Positions 62,809-64,000 of a stretch of 64,000 nt of DNA are shown here, in pieces. The position numbers were made by a program, and so were the translations under genes. Position 1 is the first letter of the stretch; every line of letters begins with the position of its first letter. The stretch is taken from assembly GCF_035013185.1 (NCBI RefSeq), contig NZ_JAYGJO010000001.1, positions 124,001 through 188,000 of the forward strand. Reading direction: 5' to 3'. The stretch comes from Acerihabitans sp035013185 (GTDB lineage: Bacteria; Pseudomonadota; Gammaproteobacteria; Enterobacterales; Enterobacteriaceae). The notes under the pieces are model-generated. The model worked only from the letters and a program-made list of their open reading frames with translations. It was not told the origin of the DNA and did no database searches.

Positions 62809-63882
62809 TTAAAAACGATAACTCATGCCCATGCCCAATATATCATCTGCTGCGATACCTAACGGATTGTCATCTGCTAGCCGGTTTATTTTATAATCGG
62901 CATAAATCGACATATTTTTATTAAAGAGATAAGTTAGGCCAACGTCTATATAGTTAATTAAATCCACATTACCATATTTTTCAATATTTTTACCTTTTGA
63001 ATTAAAATATCCTATTTCCGGTTGCAGACCAAAATCAAAGAGATACTGCGCTACCAGTTCAATATTCTGCGCTTTGTTTGCCATGCCTATAGAACCGATC
63101 GGTGCGGTATTTCTCGTTTCCGAGTATAAGGCGGCTAAATAAATACCCTTGGCGTTATATTTTAACCCGGTTGCCCAGTTTTCAGCGCGATCGCCCCTGC
63201 CATAATCAAGCTGTTGCTGCGCCTGCGTGCGCTTGGAATTAGAGTAAGCCCCCAAGATCGAACCACCCCAGCTAAAATCATACGACGTGGAAAAACCATA
63301 ACCATCGCCGTTGGATTTGGTCGCCATTCGGGAATTGTTTGAGTCCTGATCATTGGCCCCTTGATATTGCATACCAAATTTCAGTCCTTGAACCAGTCCG
63401 AAAAAATTATTATTTCGATAGGTTAATAAACCCGTTGAGCGACCGCCCATAAAGCTGTCAGAATAACTGTAGGTGAGATCGTCAAAAATCGCCGCTATAT
63501 CGGTAATCGATGCGACATCATACATTATCCCCCAATTTCTGCCATAATCTAAAGATCCCAGATTACCATATTTTAGTCCAGCAAAGCCTAAACGGGTTTT
63601 TGTCCCGGTTAGTGCGTCGCTTCCTCCCTCGGTATGATTGGTTTGTATGTTATATTCCCATTGACCATACCCGATTAATTGATCGTTAATTTGGGTTTGG
63701 CCTTTAAAACCTAAACGAACATAACTATTATCCCCGTCACTACCGGTACTGTCGCTAAAATAATGTCTGGCTTGCACACTACCATAAAAGTCGAGTTTAT
63801 TGGCATTTTTGTTGTATATTTCAGCTGCATATAAAGGCGCCGCCATAAGAGCGACTAAAGCTGTAGCTATTACTATCTTCAT
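62809..63882 (-). CDS. General porin of the OmpC/OmpF family
   Basis: 357 aa, signal peptide of 21 residues (ends LYA-AE), then a 16-strand trimeric porin: NKNANKLDFYGSVQARHYFS, the PEFGG-equivalent constriction loop 3 region (NWGIMYDVASITDIAAIFDD) and the terminal strand DDILGMGMSYRF ending in Phe. Passive diffusion channel for small polar solutes. Which of OmpC, OmpF or OmpN it matches best cannot be decided by eye. It runs toward the copper receptor gene (convergent). Confidence 0.93.
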   Translation of the reverse strand: MKIVIATALVALMAAPLYAAEIYNKNANKLDFYGSVQARHYFSDSTGSDGDNSYVRLGFKGQTQINDQLIGYGQWEYNIQTNHTEGGSDALTGTKTRLGFAGLKYGNLGSLDYGRNWGIMYDVASITDIAAIFDDLTYSYSDSFMGGRSTGLLTYRNNNFFGLVQGLKFGMQYQGANDQDSNNSRMATKSNGDGYGFSTSYDFSWGGSILGAYSNSKRTQAQQQLDYGRGDRAENWATGLKYNAKGIYLAALYSETRNTAPIGSIGMANKAQNIELVAQYLFDFGLQPEIGYFNSKGKNIEKYGNVDLINYIDVGLTYLFNKNMSIYADYKINRLADDNPLGIAADDILGMGMSYRF

Positions 63883-64000
63883 TTTTTGTTTCTCTTCAGG
63901 TCGATGATTATTTTAATCGGTAAAATAAAGGTAAATGCCTCCCATAACGGAGAGTGTAATTCCGTTTTAGAGGCGAATTATTTAAAATAAAATCAACTAA
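63883..64000 (-). promoter_or_regulatory. Porin leader and promoter region (incomplete)
   Basis: 118 bp upstream of the porin start, AT-rich, running off the window edge. A long leader is usual for enterobacterial porin genes, where OmpR sites and small-RNA targets lie; nothing specific could be confirmed. Confidence 0.3.

Overview
The window is a 64 kb stretch of an Enterobacterales chromosome. The core genes (ligA, gltX, nupC/mntH, glk, ypdAB, alaC, ccm, mlaA, smrB, prmB, aroC, mepA, epmC, yfcL) match the Escherichia coli proteins closely in length and motif. Their order follows the E. coli zipA-to-yfcL part of the map, interrupted by accessory blocks. I cannot name the genus. The lineage is not Escherichia, and parts of the accessory content (PAS-LuxR expansion, a chitin-binding protein) would fit an invertebrate-associated enterobacterium. 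That last point is inference.

Layout. 1-2.8 kb: end of zipA, ligA, ypeB. 2.9-7.6 kb: a BMP-type (nucleoside or related) ABC importer operon on the minus strand, followed by a LuxR-type solo regulator. 9.1-12.8 kb: ethanolamine permease plus eutBC with no microcompartment genes. 12.9-18.5 kb: an orphan phosphopantetheinyl transferase, then a MarR regulator and a complete outer-membrane-factor/EmrA/EmrB efflux operon. 18.6-21.5 kb: tRNA-Lys with a 173-bp tandem repeat carrying the tRNA 3' end, three tRNA-Val, gltX and two tRNA-Ala. 21.7-27.6 kb: an HExxH-type putative peptide hydroxylase with a disrupted 5' end, divergent nupC and mntH, an aldo-keto reductase and the racemase ygeA. 28.5-30.3 kb: a catalytically dead subtilase-like protein with a C-terminal chitin-binding-like module. 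30.7-36.1 kb: glk, ypdBA, alaC and an iraP-like gene.

36.8-44.6 kb is the most unusual part. Six paralogous PAS-LuxR regulators of about 235 aa surround a methyl-accepting chemotaxis protein. Output domains are nearly identical between neighbours while the sensor halves differ, and one promoter region carries 13 copies of a 7-bp repeat. The cluster ends at tRNA-Arg(CCT), the argW equivalent, which is a known integration hotspot in relatives.

45.2-60.0 kb: the cytochrome c maturation operon ccmABCDEFGHI, then mlaA, yfcZ and sixA (with fadL and fadIJ, which sit here in E. coli, absent), then smrB, prmB, aroC, mepA, yfcA, epmC and yfcL. 60.3-63.9 kb: a hexamer repeat, a TonB-dependent copper receptor and an OmpC/OmpF-type porin.

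Functionally, the window combines housekeeping (replication, tRNA charging, aromatic synthesis, cytochrome c assembly), nutrient import (nucleosides, Mn, Cu, ethanolamine) and a dense layer of environmental sensing in the accessory blocks.
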